Assembly: GCA_964562905.1 (NCBI GenBank)
Contig: CAZLVG010000006.1
Coordinates: 1-31,055, forward strand
Source: CAYSWF01 sp964562905
GTDB lineage: Bacteria > Patescibacteriota > Andersenbacteria > UBA10190
DNA length: 31,055 nt
Direction: 5' to 3'
This document shows positions 1 to 7,537 of this stretch, one piece after another. Both the position numbers and the translations under genes were made by a program. The notes under the pieces are model-generated. The model was not told where the DNA came from and ran no database searches. It was given only the letters and a program-made list of their open reading frames with translations. Numbering within the stretch: the stretch's first letter is position 1; every line of letters starts with the position of its first letter.

Positions 1-140
1 TGCGGTATTTTTCCTCGCAGGGAGACGAGCAAGCCGTCCGCCAGGCCAAGCTGGCCCTGGTTTACGGTATCGTCGGCGTGATAATAATTGTCCTGTCAAT
101 GGTCATCGTGAATTATGTAATAAGTAATATCACTACTTAA
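1..140 (+). CDS. T4SS-pilin-like small membrane protein, 3' part only
   Basis: The window opens inside this gene. Reading from base 3 in frame gives about 45 residues beginning RYFSSQGDEQAVRQAKLALV and ending in a hydrophobic segment and TAA at 138-140. It matches the C-terminal half of the gene at 478-855 closely: the same YxxxQGDExAVxQAK stretch between two membrane helices, then a second helix and a short tail. The pattern (helix, polar loop with GDE and AK, helix) is that of the small TrbC/VirB2-like T4SS_pilin proteins common in Patescibacteria. Family membership is from memory of the pattern, not a search. The two copies are probably tandem paralogues separated by a repeat element. Confidence 0.75.
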   Translation, partial: RYFSSQGDEQAVRQAKLALVYGIVGVIIIVLSMVIVNYVISNITT

Positions 141-214
141 GCAGCAACCGTACAAGCAAAAGCCGGAGCTATTTCTGCCCTGAACACCTAGTCCCGTGAC
201 TGTCAAAGTAAGTG

Positions 215-364
215 GTAACTGCTATCTAACAGGGAAAGCAAAGTCTCGTCATTGCGAGCCCCGCCCTGGTGGGGCGAAGCAATCTTGTGGCTTGCATCAG
301 GATTGCTTCGGCCTGACGGCCTCGCAATGACGCCATTTACCAATCCCAGTTAGGTGGCAGTTAC
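215..364. repeat. Nested palindromic repeat (MITE/REP-like)
   Basis: Three nested pairs of inverted arms share one centre. The outer arms are 215-230 and 349-364 (14 of 16 bases pair). The middle arms, 247-258 and 321-332, are perfect over 12 bp (CGTCATTGCGAG). The inner arms, 275-284 and 301-310, are perfect over 10 bp (CGAAGCAATC). The middle and inner motifs belong to a type of dispersed intergenic repeat seen in many genomes. A degenerate relative lies at 17249-17290. No coding capacity is seen. Confidence 0.8.
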
Positions 365-374
365 AGTAAGCGCA

Positions 375-434
375 CTGACACCTGTTAGTATTTTATGCTA
401 TAATTATACACAGGTGCTTAAACTGTGATATAAT
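375..434 (+). promoter_or_regulatory. Two tandem extended -10 promoters for the pilin gene
   Basis: The first promoter has -35 CTGACA at 375-380, an 18-bp spacer and -10 TATAAT at 399-404 preceded by TGC (extended -10). A second extended -10, TGATATAAT, ends at 434, with no clear -35. Both lie upstream of the ribosome site at 461-471, suggesting high expression of the 478 gene. Confidence 0.65.
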
Positions 435-477
435 GATCAATGTAAGATATAAACTAACGCAAAGGAGGTGAGAGTAT

Positions 478-855
478 ATGAACATTAAGAAAGTGATGAC
501 AAGTATCGTGGTTGGCAGTGTAATGTTGGCCGTGCCGGTGCTACCAGCCCTAGCTATAGAGGACACCTCGCAACAAGGTTTCAACATAAGCGGCGTTGAT
601 TTTGCGGGGCTTCAGTCTACTGATACTGGCCTGATCGACTCGATAATTGTGATTGTCAACGCCTTATTGATACTGGCGGCTATCGCTGCTATAGTATTCA
701 TCATCATCGGCGGCGTGCGCTACATCACCGCCCAGGGCGACGAGGACGCCGTGGCCCAAGCTAAGAATACTCTTATCTACGCCATAGTCGGCATTATCGT
801 AATCCTTCTCGCGCTTGTCATAGTGAACTTCTTCGTAGCGAATATACAGAACTGA
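478..855 (+). CDS. T4SS-pilin-like small membrane protein (TrbC/VirB2-like)
   Basis: A 125-residue protein. The N-terminus is a signal-peptide-like segment (charged MNIKK, then hydrophobic to about residue 26, ending PALA). Two membrane helices follow at about residues 55-80 and 98-122, joined by a polar loop with GGVRYITAQGDEDAVAQAK. This architecture matches the T4SS_pilin/TrbC-like proteins of Patescibacteria, thought to be pilus or secretion-channel subunits at the cell surface. That role is family knowledge, not shown here. The start is fixed by a near-perfect Shine-Dalgarno AAAGGAGGTGA at 461-471. The gene is followed directly by a strong terminator, so it is probably transcribed alone. 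It is a close paralogue of the truncated gene at 1-140. No conjugation ATPases or other secretion genes are nearby. Confidence 0.8.
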   Translation: MNIKKVMTSIVVGSVMLAVPVLPALAIEDTSQQGFNISGVDFAGLQSTDTGLIDSIIVIVNALLILAAIAAIVFIIIGGVRYITAQGDEDAVAQAKNTLIYAIVGIIVILLALVIVNFFVANIQN

Positions 856-873
856 GTAGCAATAAGCCTTCAA

Positions 874-934
874 GCAAGCAAACTGACGTCAGTTTGCTTG
901 CCAGCCGCCCGCTTTCGCGGGCGGCTGGTGTTTT
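874..934 (+). terminator. Double-hairpin terminator after the pilin gene
   Basis: A perfect 28-bp palindrome at 874-901 (AAGCAAACTGACGTCAGTTT core) is followed immediately by a perfect 12-bp GC-rich stem (arms 901-912 and 917-928, loop TTTC) and then TGTTTT. The second hairpin is a good intrinsic terminator for the plus-strand gene. It may also insulate the minus-strand gene ending at 936. Confidence 0.8.
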
Positions 935-935
935 G

Positions 936-2501
936 CTACCGTCGTATCCGGCCGGCCAGCGCGCGGGCGGTCAGGTATTCGGTGGGAGCGTAGTCGTCCG
1001 TCAGCGTCAGCTGGTCTTTTAGGTTGAGCCGCTTTTCGTCAATTAACTTCTCCGCCAGCGGCGCCAGCGCGGGGAACCGGCGCTCCAGCTTTGCCGTCTC
1101 TTCCGCCGGCAGGCCGCTTTGGCCTTCGTTGTTAACGCCGACAAAAATCACGTTCTGGCTGCCCGGTCGGTCCGGCGAGCGGACCGCGAAGAAATAACGG
1201 TGCGGGAACACGGAACGGAATGTCTTTATGGCCGACAGCGTCAGGGACGGCCCTTTCGCTCCCAGCGGCCCCACCACGTTGGCGACAAAGACGCCGTTCG
1301 GCGTTAGCCGGCCGCGCGCCAGCCGGAAAAACTCCCGCGTCAGCAGATGCGAGGGCACTGAATAATAGGAAAAATAGGCGTCGCTGAAGATCAGGTCATA
1401 TTTTTTCTCCGTTTGGTCAAGAAAGCGCCGGCCGTCCTCCACGTGGTTGTTCAGGTGGGCAGGATTTTTAGGCAGGCCGAAGTATTGCTGGGACAACTCC
1501 AAAAGGGAAGGTTCAATCTCCGCCACGTCAATTTGAGTCTGGGGACTGTCTTTCAGCAGCAGCCGCGGCGCCAGGTAGGCTCCGCCGCCGATGACCAGAG
1601 CGTTTTTCAGCTTTGGTTTAAAGGGCTGGTGCAGGGCGTAAAAATATATGTAGGGCGACGCCGTCCATTCCGGCTCATACCGCACCGAGCCGGCCAGCCC
1701 GGAGTTCATCCATAAATACCGCGTCCTATAGCCGTCCTTCCGGCTTTCCGCCACCACCAGGCGGTCGTAGATCCCTTCCTGGTCGTAGAGGATTTCCGCC
1801 GGCCGGGGCTGGGGCCGGGTGTATACCAGCAAAACGGCGCCGAACAGGCCCAATAGCCATGGCAACAGGAAAAAAGCTCCGCTTCCGCGGCGATTGTTAA
1901 TATAACCAATAAGCCCCAAGCCTGTCAGGCTTAAGGCAATAGTTATAATTATGTTTCTCAAGCCGAAGTTGGGGATCAGATAAAAGCCGGCCAGGAACGT
2001 GCCGGCGATGCTGCCCAGGGTACTCCAGAAAAAAACCTGTCCTGATATCGTGCCTATGCCTTTTTTCGGCACGCGCTCTTTTTGCAGCTTGATAGCGTAA
2101 GGCGACAGCATGCCCAGAAGAAAGCCGGGCAAAAAGAACAATATGGTGGACATTACGGGGGGACCACTCATTATAGACAACTTGCTGCTGGCGTAAGGAA
2201 GCAGATGAACAACTAATGTTTGCAGCAGCAGCACGCTGACGCCGCCGGCCAGGATAAGGGCGTAAAAGAAAGAAGTGTAAGGACGGCGGTCGGCCAGCAA
2301 TCCCCCCAGGTAGTAACCGGCGCTCAAGGCGGCCAGAATGACTCCGATAACGCTGGAGACGGTAAAAATGGTATTGCCGAAATAGGGAGCCAGCAGGCGG
2401 GTGGCCACCACTTCCACTATCAACACCGCCGCGCCCGTGAAGAAAACAACCGCCAGCAGCGCGTGGCGTTGCGCGAAAGCTTTGATATCGGGTAAAGTCA
2501 T
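936..2501 (-). CDS. Membrane protein fused to a spermidine-synthase-like domain
   Basis: A 521-residue protein in two parts. Residues about 13-228 contain seven or so hydrophobic helices, including the motif EVVATRLLAPYFG typical of the membrane half of fused MFS/spermidine-synthase proteins. Residues about 235-500 form a Rossmann methyltransferase-like fold of the polyamine aminopropyltransferase family. Its nucleotide-binding glycine motif is VIGGGAYLAP (303-312), followed by E328 (VAEIEPSLLEL), then VEDGRRF (354-360) and LIFSDAYFSYYSVPSHL (370-386). D374 sits where the catalytic aspartate of SpeE lies, but the flanking sequence differs from true spermidine synthases. Substrate and reaction are therefore unknown. 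It starts at ATG 2499-2501, facing the small gene at 2518. No polyamine genes are adjacent. Confidence 0.8.
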   Translation of the reverse strand: MTLPDIKAFAQRHALLAVVFFTGAAVLIVEVVATRLLAPYFGNTIFTVSSVIGVILAALSAGYYLGGLLADRRPYTSFFYALILAGGVSVLLLQTLVVHLLPYASSKLSIMSGPPVMSTILFFLPGFLLGMLSPYAIKLQKERVPKKGIGTISGQVFFWSTLGSIAGTFLAGFYLIPNFGLRNIIITIALSLTGLGLIGYINNRRGSGAFFLLPWLLGLFGAVLLVYTRPQPRPAEILYDQEGIYDRLVVAESRKDGYRTRYLWMNSGLAGSVRYEPEWTASPYIYFYALHQPFKPKLKNALVIGGGAYLAPRLLLKDSPQTQIDVAEIEPSLLELSQQYFGLPKNPAHLNNHVEDGRRFLDQTEKKYDLIFSDAYFSYYSVPSHLLTREFFRLARGRLTPNGVFVANVVGPLGAKGPSLTLSAIKTFRSVFPHRYFFAVRSPDRPGSQNVIFVGVNNEGQSGLPAEETAKLERRFPALAPLAEKLIDEKRLNLKDQLTLTDDYAPTEYLTARALAGRIRR

Positions 2502-2517
2502 GGTTAGGACTTTGAAT

Positions 2518-2745
2518 ATGCCACAGTACGCTCTTTCGCCGCCAGCGGTACTTTTAGCTAACGCCGTCTTGCTGCTGCTGGCTTTTGGGCTGGCCGTGGT
2601 GGTATCGGACGCCAGTTTTCGCTACCGCCGGCATATCGGCGACGTGCCCCGGCAGACGCGGTACAAGTATGTGGTGATGTACGGCGTTCTCCTTTTACTG
2701 GCGCTGGCGCTGGCGGCGGCCGCCCTTAATCTTATTTTTTCTTGA
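2518..2745 (+). CDS. Small two-helix membrane protein, unknown
   Basis: A 75-residue product, MPQYALSPPAV..., with hydrophobic helices at about residues 9-29 and 52-73 and a basic loop (RYRRHIGDVPRQTRYK) between them. The ATG at 2518 is preferred over an in-frame ATG at 2500 because AGGA at 2505-2508 lies at suitable spacing, and the 2500 start would overlap the divergent gene's own start codon. The layout resembles small pilin- or holin-like proteins but no family is recognised. A promoter would have to lie inside the divergent gene. Confidence 0.5.
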   Translation: MPQYALSPPAVLLANAVLLLLAFGLAVVVSDASFRYRRHIGDVPRQTRYKYVVMYGVLLLLALALAAAALNLIFS

Positions 2746-3078
2746 AGTGGAGCAAAGCACTCACGAGGCTTGTCTCTCTTCGCGGCGGCGCCGGGAGTAG
2801 AAGAGGCTTCGCTAGACCGCGGGCTTGAGGAAAAGTAATCACGTTCATCTTTGTTCTCCCTCTCCTTCCCTCCCCGTCAAGGGAGAGAATTATATAGAAA
2901 GAGTTTTTATTTTCTCCTTTGATGGGGGAAAGCTCCGCTCTCGCAGTCCCTCCCTCTTGAAGGGAGGCTAGGTGGGGGTGAACACAAATGTAGCCGGTAA
3001 CCGTCTCTAGTCTCCGGCTACCAAAGCCAGGCAGCGGCAAGGCTGTGGGGCCCCAAGGCTTGCTGGTGCTGGGGTAAA
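2746..3078. repeat. Intergenic region with C/T-rich 'ccctcccttga...gggaggctaggtggggg' repeat
   Basis: No gene is seen. At 2855-2885 and 2942-2980 there are purine/pyrimidine-asymmetric blocks (CCCTCC...CTTGAAGGGAGGCTAGGTGGGGGTG). They are related to the blocks at 13725-13777 and 13971-14000, so this is a dispersed repeat family of the genome. Confidence 0.55.
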
Positions 3079-3109
3079 GAAAAAAGCCCGGGGCAGAAAG
3101 CCTCGGGCT
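3079..3109 (-). terminator. Terminator of the SPFH operon
   Basis: On the minus strand a stem of 10 bp (arms 3085-3094 and 3100-3109, one G-U pair, loop 3095-3099) is followed by six T residues (A run 3079-3084 on plus). It lies 140 bp past the stop of the gene at 3250-4509 and is the likely end of that operon. Confidence 0.7.
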
Positions 3110-3144
3110 GGTGATGTCTTGCTGACATCAAATAAAGAACTATC

Positions 3145-3249
3145 CTCGACTTTCGCAGTTGAAACAATAAAATCGCTCAATAAAGCCATTTCATATTTTT
3201 TAGCGTCGGCTTAACAGAGCCATTAGGCTAGCGAGCTGCGAAAGTCGAG
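3145..3249. repeat. Inverted repeat, perfect 14-bp arms
   Basis: CTCGACTTTCGCAG at 3145-3158 is the exact reverse complement of 3236-3249, with 77 bp between. The right arm ends just before the stop codon of the gene at 3250. On the minus-strand mRNA it would form a long-range stem in the 3' untranslated region. It may be a small mobile element or an RNA-stability structure. Confidence 0.6.
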
Positions 3250-4509
3250 CTATCGCTTCGCGCCTCCAACCTGCACCGCCACGTGCACTCCCACGGGAAT
3301 TAGTGACTTAAACCACAGATTCGCGTGCTTGTGCTGGTGCGGGTCGGGCCACAGCCGGCGTATATCCTCCGAGCGCAGTCGCCAGCGCCACTTGCTTATC
3401 TGCCGCCGGGGAAAGACCGGCGTTTTGTTATCGTCCTCCACCAGCGCCAGCGACACCACGTCCTGCAGCAGGTCTTGCGCGTTGAGCCGGGTCCGGTCAA
3501 CCGCCTTCCTGTCGGGCTGGGGCGGCAGGGGGGTCAAGATAACGTCCAGGTCAAAGTCAACCCGCACTGTCTCCCCCGACGCCGCTTTAATCTCAAACGG
3601 CAGCCGGCAACACCGCGCCACCTCGGACTCCGCGCCGACCATCGGCCGAAACTCTCTCCAGTACGCGTAGCGCACGCTTCCCTGCTTGCGGCGCACTAGG
3701 CGGGGGTTGTCTTCCGGCGGCTCTATCAGGACCCTGAATTTGAACTTGGACGTCCTGCCGGAGCTGGATGTAGACCTGGTGCGGCACCACACCAAGCCAG
3801 CATCCTCAATACGCGCATAATAGGGAGCCGTGGTAAAACCGTCTCGCCCTCCAAGCCTTCCTAATAATACGGCTTTGTTAACGTTCCGGCCTGTGTTGCC
3901 TACCAAGTCCACCACAATGGGCGAAGTGAAGGCGGACCCTAAAGGCCCGAAACCGTACGTCGGGAGCACGGTCAACTTATAACCGTCCCAGAAGGTGGTG
4001 TTGATAACCGGCTCCAGGCCGACCTCGCCGGAAGAAGTAAAAGACACTTCCTCTCCTCCGTTTTCCCGCCAGCCGTCCCGCAGGCGGGGCCGCCCGCGCT
4101 TTGTCCACCAGTTGGCCATCTCTACCGCGTACAGGGGGGAGCTGGCCAGCTTGTCTTCCGCCGGCTCCGGCGCTGGCGGTCTCTCGGCCGGACTGGTGAA
4201 GCGGTCCCATGCCTCGCTCACGTCGTGCTCAAACTTCCACTTGGCCTTGGCGATATCCTTGGCCGTCCGGTCGTACTGGCCGGGCAGCGTGTAGATGCAT
4301 GAGCCAATGCTGAACAGAATCCAGCCGAACAACACTACGAAGAACCATTTCAGCGGGCTGATGTTTTTCAACCAGCCGCCGGAGCTTCTACCCGCTGACC
4401 TGAATAGTTTCCGCAACACGTTGTCTCCAATCCATTTTCGCCTTTTCCAGGCAGCTAGCACTCCGACCAGGCCGCACACTACCGCCGTCACGATCCATTT
4501 TGTGTCCAT
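3250..4509 (-). CDS. Membrane-anchored protein of unknown function, SPFH partner
   Basis: A 419-residue protein with no recognised family. Two hydrophobic helices lie near the N-terminus (about 5-21 and 53-73), with a basic stretch between them (RKLFRSAGRSSGGWLKN). The remainder (about 75-419) is soluble, with a proline/glutamate-rich linker (PAERPPAPEPAEDK) and a mixed beta-rich region. ATG 4507-4509 has a strong Shine-Dalgarno AAGGAGG six bases upstream. It begins 33 bp after the SPFH-like gene at 4543-5658 and shares its promoter, so the two products probably act together at the membrane. SPFH proteins often form membrane scaffolds with a partner encoded next door, and a partner role here is inferred only from that. 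Confidence 0.65.
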   Translation of the reverse strand: MDTKWIVTAVVCGLVGVLAAWKRRKWIGDNVLRKLFRSAGRSSGGWLKNISPLKWFFVVLFGWILFSIGSCIYTLPGQYDRTAKDIAKAKWKFEHDVSEAWDRFTSPAERPPAPEPAEDKLASSPLYAVEMANWWTKRGRPRLRDGWRENGGEEVSFTSSGEVGLEPVINTTFWDGYKLTVLPTYGFGPLGSAFTSPIVVDLVGNTGRNVNKAVLLGRLGGRDGFTTAPYYARIEDAGLVWCRTRSTSSSGRTSKFKFRVLIEPPEDNPRLVRRKQGSVRYAYWREFRPMVGAESEVARCCRLPFEIKAASGETVRVDFDLDVILTPLPPQPDRKAVDRTRLNAQDLLQDVVSLALVEDDNKTPVFPRRQISKWRWRLRSEDIRRLWPDPHQHKHANLWFKSLIPVGVHVAVQVGGAKR

Positions 4510-4542
4510 GGCAACCTCCTTATGTTAGAAGCGAGAGTTTCA

Positions 4543-5658
4543 CTAATCGCCGCCGAGCAGTTTCTTGACCAGATCGGTAAGTTTGTCGCCGGCGCCAAAA
4601 AGCTTCACCTCATTGACATTTTGCAGCGTCTCACTTTGCACGATAGTCTCGGGAGCAACGTTGGACCTTCCCGCTTTCTGCGCCAGGCGGTCGCCTTCGC
4701 CAATACCGCGCAATCTGTCAGCGTCGCGTTCTAGGTCCGCTATCATTGGCTCATGCAGAGCCTCGCGAAACCGTTTATCTTCCGGCGACACATCCGCTAC
4801 CCGCAGGTCAAAAGACACCACTGAGGGTCCGCGGTGGACTTCTTCACCTTCCGCGCGGAGTATTCCCGCTTCCAGAAATACCGACCCTTCCTGGCCTAAG
4901 TTTTTCTTGACATCCTGCGCGAATTGCGGAATGGAGCCCTTAATGTCAAAGGGGACATTATCTTGGCCTTCGCCGGCGAGTTCCTTCCACGTGTAATTCT
5001 CGCTGGCAACCGACCGCACCGAATGCCACACTGTCTCGCTAACCGAATCCAGCACCAGCTGCGCGAGGCGCGGTGAGCTGTACTCGTGCCTATCGTTCTC
5101 TTCGTCACCAGCCTTCCACAGGTTGTCCCTGATGGTAGTCTCATGCGCTAAGTCGTACTCTCCTCGGCTTAGCACGTTAATCGCCTGGGCAAATTGTCCC
5201 AAATTAGGCGCTAGCCGCAACAGGATAGTTACATCCACGCGGACCGGTACCCCGGGAGACTTGATGTCATCTCCCGACTTGCACTCTTTCAAATACACGG
5301 TAGTTGCGTGGATAATTAACTTGACCATGGTGGTGGGAAAGAACACCCCGTACCACAGCGGGTACGGCAAGAGAACTACATCCATTCCCCAAAGGCCGCG
5401 TTCGCCGCCTCTTTCCCTGGGGAAATTGCCGTTGACACACACTTCCTGCATTGTGCCAATGAAGACAGTAGCCAGCATTTTATCGGGCGGGATCCTGTAA
5501 AACGAGGTCAGCCCCACGTAGGCAACCCAAATTCCCAGAATCATCAGCCAGAAAACGCCCCATGACACGTCGGCCGAAACAAAAGACACTCCCGACGCAG
5601 TGGCCAAGAAAACGGCTACCGTAATCACGACCAATGCTCCCCAGTCAGTACTACGCAT
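4543..5658 (-). CDS. SPFH/band-7-like membrane scaffold protein
   Basis: A 371-residue protein. Two hydrophobic helices (about 6-28 and 33-52) are followed by an SPFH-like region starting YRIPPDKMLATVFIGTMQEV. It continues with VPVRVDVTILLRLAPNLGQF (family pattern: a beta strand with a required 'V.V...V.YRV' segment) and a mainly alpha-helical, charged C-terminus rich in Glu/Arg (ERDADRLRGIGEGDRLAQKA). Such proteins (stomatin, HflK/C, flotillin types) form membrane oligomers. Assignment to a subtype is not possible. ATG 5656-5658 is chosen because AAGGAG lies seven bases before it, rather than the TTG at 5679. It is the first gene of a two-gene operon with 3250-4509. Confidence 0.6.
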   Translation of the reverse strand: MRSTDWGALVVITVAVFLATASGVSFVSADVSWGVFWLMILGIWVAYVGLTSFYRIPPDKMLATVFIGTMQEVCVNGNFPRERGGERGLWGMDVVLLPYPLWYGVFFPTTMVKLIIHATTVYLKECKSGDDIKSPGVPVRVDVTILLRLAPNLGQFAQAINVLSRGEYDLAHETTIRDNLWKAGDEENDRHEYSSPRLAQLVLDSVSETVWHSVRSVASENYTWKELAGEGQDNVPFDIKGSIPQFAQDVKKNLGQEGSVFLEAGILRAEGEEVHRGPSVVSFDLRVADVSPEDKRFREALHEPMIADLERDADRLRGIGEGDRLAQKAGRSNVAPETIVQSETLQNVNEVKLFGAGDKLTDLVKKLLGGD

Positions 5659-5734
5659 CACGCTTCTCCTTAAGTACAAGTTGTCAAGGAACTGTCCTTT
5701 ACAGTCCCCAAAACTGCCAAAACAGTGTCAATGC

Positions 5735-5763
5735 ACTATATACACAATTTTTTTATTTGTCAA
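5735..5763 (-). promoter_or_regulatory. Promoter of the SPFH operon
   Basis: On the minus strand, -35 TTGACA (5758-5763), a spacer of exactly 17 bp, and -10 TATAGT (5735-5740). It begins one base after the 3' end of tRNA-Leu, so the operon may be read from its own promoter and also by read-through from the tRNA. Confidence 0.75.
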
Positions 5764-5764
5764 G

Positions 5765-5846
5765 TGCGGGTAGGAGGACTTGAACCTCCAAGGGTTGCCC
5801 CACACGGTCCTAAACCGTGCGCGTATACCAATTCCGCCATACCCGC
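5765..5846 (-). tRNA. tRNA-Leu (anticodon TAG)
   Basis: On the minus strand the 5' arm GCGGGTA (from 5846) pairs with TACCCGC near the 3' end, with discriminator A at 5765. The D-arm contains GGAATTGGTATAC, the anticodon stem-loop CACGGTTTAGGACCGTG gives anticodon TAG (reads CUA), and the T-arm contains GGTTCAAGTCC. The long variable arm (TGGGGCAACCCT) is typical of leucine tRNAs. The CCA end is not encoded. Confidence 0.95.
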
Positions 5847-5870
5847 CGGTCTTATCTTGTCTTGATTCTA

Positions 5871-6989
5871 TTATCTTACCGTCGCTGCTCTCGCGGAGGA
5901 AGCCGGTTTTGCCGAATCCAGTACCACCGTCCTCACTCGCGGATGGTGGTAAAAAGCCTTGTATTCCGACAATATTCTCTCCCACGTAAAGTGTGCTCGC
6001 GCTCGCCGCTTTGCTTTCCTGCCCCACACTACCTGCTTTTGCTTGCTGTTCAATACTGCCTTCAACGTGTTAGCCAAGTTTTTCCTGTCTTCCGCCTTAA
6101 TCAACAAAGCCGCGCCTCCCAGCACTTCCTCTGCCGGCAAAGGGGTTATGGCCACGACAGGCTTGCCGCACTCCATTGCTTGCAACAGCTCTTCCCGGGA
6201 TGTTTCCTTGTCGGCTATGACTACCAGAGCCTGCTCCAGCAAAGTCTGCCGCCCGCGCCCGCCCTGCTCCCCGGCAAAATGTAAAAAAGTATACTGCCTG
6301 GCCAGGCGAGCCAAAGGCCCTGTGGCCGCTCGCGGCACTACCAGCTTCTTGCGCGCCCCCGCCTTTTGGTAAGCCTTGGCTACTTGACGCACTGCCGCTG
6401 GCGTTGAGTTGAGCGTCAGCGCGTATTGCTGCCCTTTGCGCAGCCCGAAATGCTTAAGCGGTATTGGTGGAGCACTGTACGCTTGGTAACCATCCGGCAC
6501 GTATTCCGCTGCCACCTTAATATCGCGGGCCAGCCTATATTGCAGCGCTCGCGTGGGTGCTGTTACTACGTCAAAAACTTTGACCGCCTCTCGGCCTATG
6601 GCCCGCGCTGCCCACTGCGGTAGATTTGGCGGCCCGTCCACCGTCCAAACGAAAGTCGTCTCCGGGCATAGCCGCGCTGCCACTAGAGACAAAGCTCCCG
6701 TCCTCCAGCCGTGAACGTGCGCCACTTCGGGCTTGCTCCACCAAATCAGCCCTATCTCCAACAACACGTGCGCCCAGCCGCCTGTTTTTCGGGGATCAAG
6801 CGAAAACAGGTGTGCCAGCTTTACTCCCCCCACTTTATTTATATCCCGCGCCACGTACGGCCGCCCGCACGTTACCGTAACCTCGTATCCCTCTTTGGCC
6901 AGATTTTGCGCCAAAGCCTCCACTCGCCGCTCCCTTGGCGCTTCATCCGCGCTTGGAATTCCCCGTTGCCCCACGAATAAAATTTTCAT
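5871..6989 (-). CDS. GT4-like glycosyltransferase
   Basis: A 372-residue protein beginning MKILFVGQRGIPS, with the N-terminal Rossmann start and glycine-rich loop of GT-B (GT4) enzymes. VAHVHGWRTGALSLVAA follows at about 90-106 and the C-terminal donor-binding block ETSREELLQAMECGKPVVAI near 270-290. The usual donor motif is E-x7-E. Here the first Glu is present but the second is Gln (EELLQAM), so catalysis or donor preference may differ. The product (glycan or lipid) is unknown. ATG 6987-6989 is the natural start. A GTG at 7007 preceded by AAAGGGG would add six residues. It is the only glycan gene here and lies just upstream of tRNA-Leu on the same strand. Confidence 0.75.
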   Translation of the reverse strand: MKILFVGQRGIPSADEAPRERRVEALAQNLAKEGYEVTVTCGRPYVARDINKVGGVKLAHLFSLDPRKTGGWAHVLLEIGLIWWSKPEVAHVHGWRTGALSLVAARLCPETTFVWTVDGPPNLPQWAARAIGREAVKVFDVVTAPTRALQYRLARDIKVAAEYVPDGYQAYSAPPIPLKHFGLRKGQQYALTLNSTPAAVRQVAKAYQKAGARKKLVVPRAATGPLARLARQYTFLHFAGEQGGRGRQTLLEQALVVIADKETSREELLQAMECGKPVVAITPLPAEEVLGGAALLIKAEDRKNLANTLKAVLNSKQKQVVWGRKAKRRARAHFTWERILSEYKAFYHHPRVRTVVLDSAKPASSARAATVR

Positions 6990-7019
6990 AACCAGCCAGC
7001 ATAGCACGCCCCTTTCCTC

Positions 7020-7048
7020 TTGACAAGGGGGAAATAATCACATAGATT
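7020..7048 (+). promoter_or_regulatory. Possible promoter for the 7114-8167 pair
   Basis: TTGACA at 7020-7025, a 17-bp spacer and TAGATT at 7043-7048 (4 of 6 to TATAAT). The -35 is perfect and the -10 is weak. The leader to ATG 7114 is about 60 nt and contains the GGAGGAG ribosome site. Confidence 0.45.
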
Positions 7049-7113
7049 GTTTTCGGACTGTACGTTGTCAACTTAACCCTTCGCTTCCCCAAACCCCGGA
7101 GGAGAAAAACGTC

Positions 7114-7521
7114 ATGTCCGAGCCACAGAATGTTCCGCCCGCCGACGCTGGAGCAGGCAAGCCGCAACCAGGCGCTGCGGAGCCGGAGAAGCCGGAGAAA
7201 GACCCCGTGGCCGAGCTGAAGGAAAAAATTAAGGAAGAAGAGAGACAGCGCAAGGAGGTGACTAAAGAGCGCGACAGACTTAAGGTTCTTAAGGTTATTA
7301 CCCTTGTCGTGATTCCCGTGCTCGGCGCTCTGTCCGCCGCTGCCCTCACCCACGACTTCCTGGAAGAGTCAACCCCGTCTCCCTCCCGGCCGGCCGCCCA
7401 GGGACCCGCTGCCGAGCAGCATGAGAAAGCCAGTCCCAACACCGACACCGAGTGGAAAAAGCTCAATAAGAGAATTCATTCCATCGGTGAGGAGGAGATC
7501 ACCCCGGAAACTTTACCTTAA
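7114..7521 (+). CDS. Single-pass coiled-coil membrane protein, unknown
   Basis: A 135-residue protein. Residues 1-30 are Pro/Ala/Glu-rich and disordered-looking. Residues 31-57 are a highly charged helix suited to a coiled coil (ELKEKIKEEERQRKEVTKER). Residues 58-80 are one membrane helix (VLKVITLVVIPVLGALSAAA), and the rest is a polar tail. With the charged helix inside, the tail would lie outside. The start is set by GGAGGAG just before ATG 7114. It is followed 16 bp later by the putative lipoprotein gene, so the two form an operon ending at the terminator 8190-8219. No family is recognised. Confidence 0.7.
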   Translation: MSEPQNVPPADAGAGKPQPGAAEPEKPEKDPVAELKEKIKEEERQRKEVTKERDRLKVLKVITLVVIPVLGALSAAALTHDFLEESTPSPSRPAAQGPAAEQHEKASPNTDTEWKKLNKRIHSIGEEEITPETLP

Positions 7522-7537
7522 TTCAGGAGAAGAGAAA

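Noticed and set aside
393..587. A minus-strand frame over the pilin promoter
   Set aside because: It is antisense to the well-supported pilin gene and its promoter, with no start signal.
2732..3189. Minus-strand open frames over the 2.8-3.2 kb intergenic region
   Set aside because: They cross the CT-rich repeat and the terminator hairpin; no start signal or protein pattern.
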